Below are positions 63,857 to 64,000 of a DNA stretch of 64,000 nt, in pieces (positions within the stretch are counted from its first letter, which is position 1; each line of letters opens with the position of its first letter). The notes beneath the pieces were generated by a model that saw only the letters and a program-made list of their open reading frames with translations, ran no database searches and was not told the origin of the DNA. The position numbers and the translations under genes were made by a program. This DNA comes from Coffea arabica (taxonomy: Eukaryota > Streptophyta > Magnoliopsida > Gentianales > Rubiaceae): assembly GCF_036785885.1 (NCBI RefSeq), contig NC_092323.1:17616501-17680500 (forward strand), written 5' to 3'.

Positions 63857-63905
<49 letters not shown>
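63640..63905. repeat. (TA)n/(CATA)n microsatellites around a SINE-like stretch
   Basis: ACATATACATATACATATAT followed by (TA)n lies at 63645-63677, and a longer (TA)n run at 63860-63900. Between them, on the minus strand, GTGAGTTCAAATTCC (about 63772-63786) resembles a pol III B box and TTAATTGTTAAGATTGAG a weak A box. That could be an old SINE, but no duplication was found. Confidence 0.6.
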
Positions 63906-63906
<1 letters not shown>

Positions 63907-64000
63907 GTATATGTATAATCTTAATTCCCTCTTTTTGGGTAGAAAACGTGGTAAGAATTCAATACGAGCAGGAAAATTATATAAATTTTTTTTTGCACTT

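Overview
The window is nuclear DNA from a flowering plant, almost certainly a eudicot. The genes are split by AT-rich introns with GT/AG borders, the encoded proteins match plant-specific families (WAT1/EamA transporters, SAL1, GeBP), and the spaces between them are packed with plant-type transposons. I cannot name the species from sequence alone; an asterid is only a guess.

Four genes look intact, and I rebuilt their exons by hand. (1) At 8.46-11.12 kb (+) is a WAT1-related (MtN21/EamA) membrane transporter: 7 exons, 377 aa. (2) At 15.25-23.79 kb (+) is a SAL1/HAL2-type 3'(2'),5'-bisphosphate nucleotidase with an organelle transit peptide: 8 exons, 404 aa. (3) At 25.39-34.23 kb (-) is the mitochondrial branched-chain 2-oxoacid dehydrogenase E1-alpha subunit: 9 exons, 477 aa. 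(4) At 55.74-56.98 kb (+) is a single-exon GeBP-family transcription factor of 412 aa. They do not form a pathway or cluster; this is ordinary eukaryotic gene spacing.

The rest is a dense and datable record of transposition. At least six copies of one GGGATAATT-ended Mutator-like MITE family are present; two still carry perfect 9-bp target duplications and fold back over most of their length. Several hAT elements have 8-bp duplications. Three tRNA-derived SINEs have 12-16 bp duplications. There is one Helitron 3' end. At 37.9-44.6 kb three insertions are nested: a 4.56-kb Ogre/Tat-like solo LTR (5-bp duplication) lies inside a hAT element (8-bp duplication), which lies inside an older MITE. 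At 47.6-54.2 kb a decayed MULE with transposase and GRF zinc-finger remnants sits inside a larger inverted-repeat element and itself carries a hAT insertion.

A broken piece of a plastid Hsp70 gene (promoter-like region, damaged transit peptide, N-terminal ATPase part) lies at 36.7-37.4 kb. From 57 to 62.3 kb I see no gene. No CRISPR, rRNA or intact tRNA gene was seen. The most interesting signals are the foldback MULE-MITE family (one copy about 150 bp from the E1-alpha start codon), an in-frame 78-bp intron and an active-site-adjacent substitution in E1-alpha, and a perfect 31-bp hairpin in a WAT1 intron.
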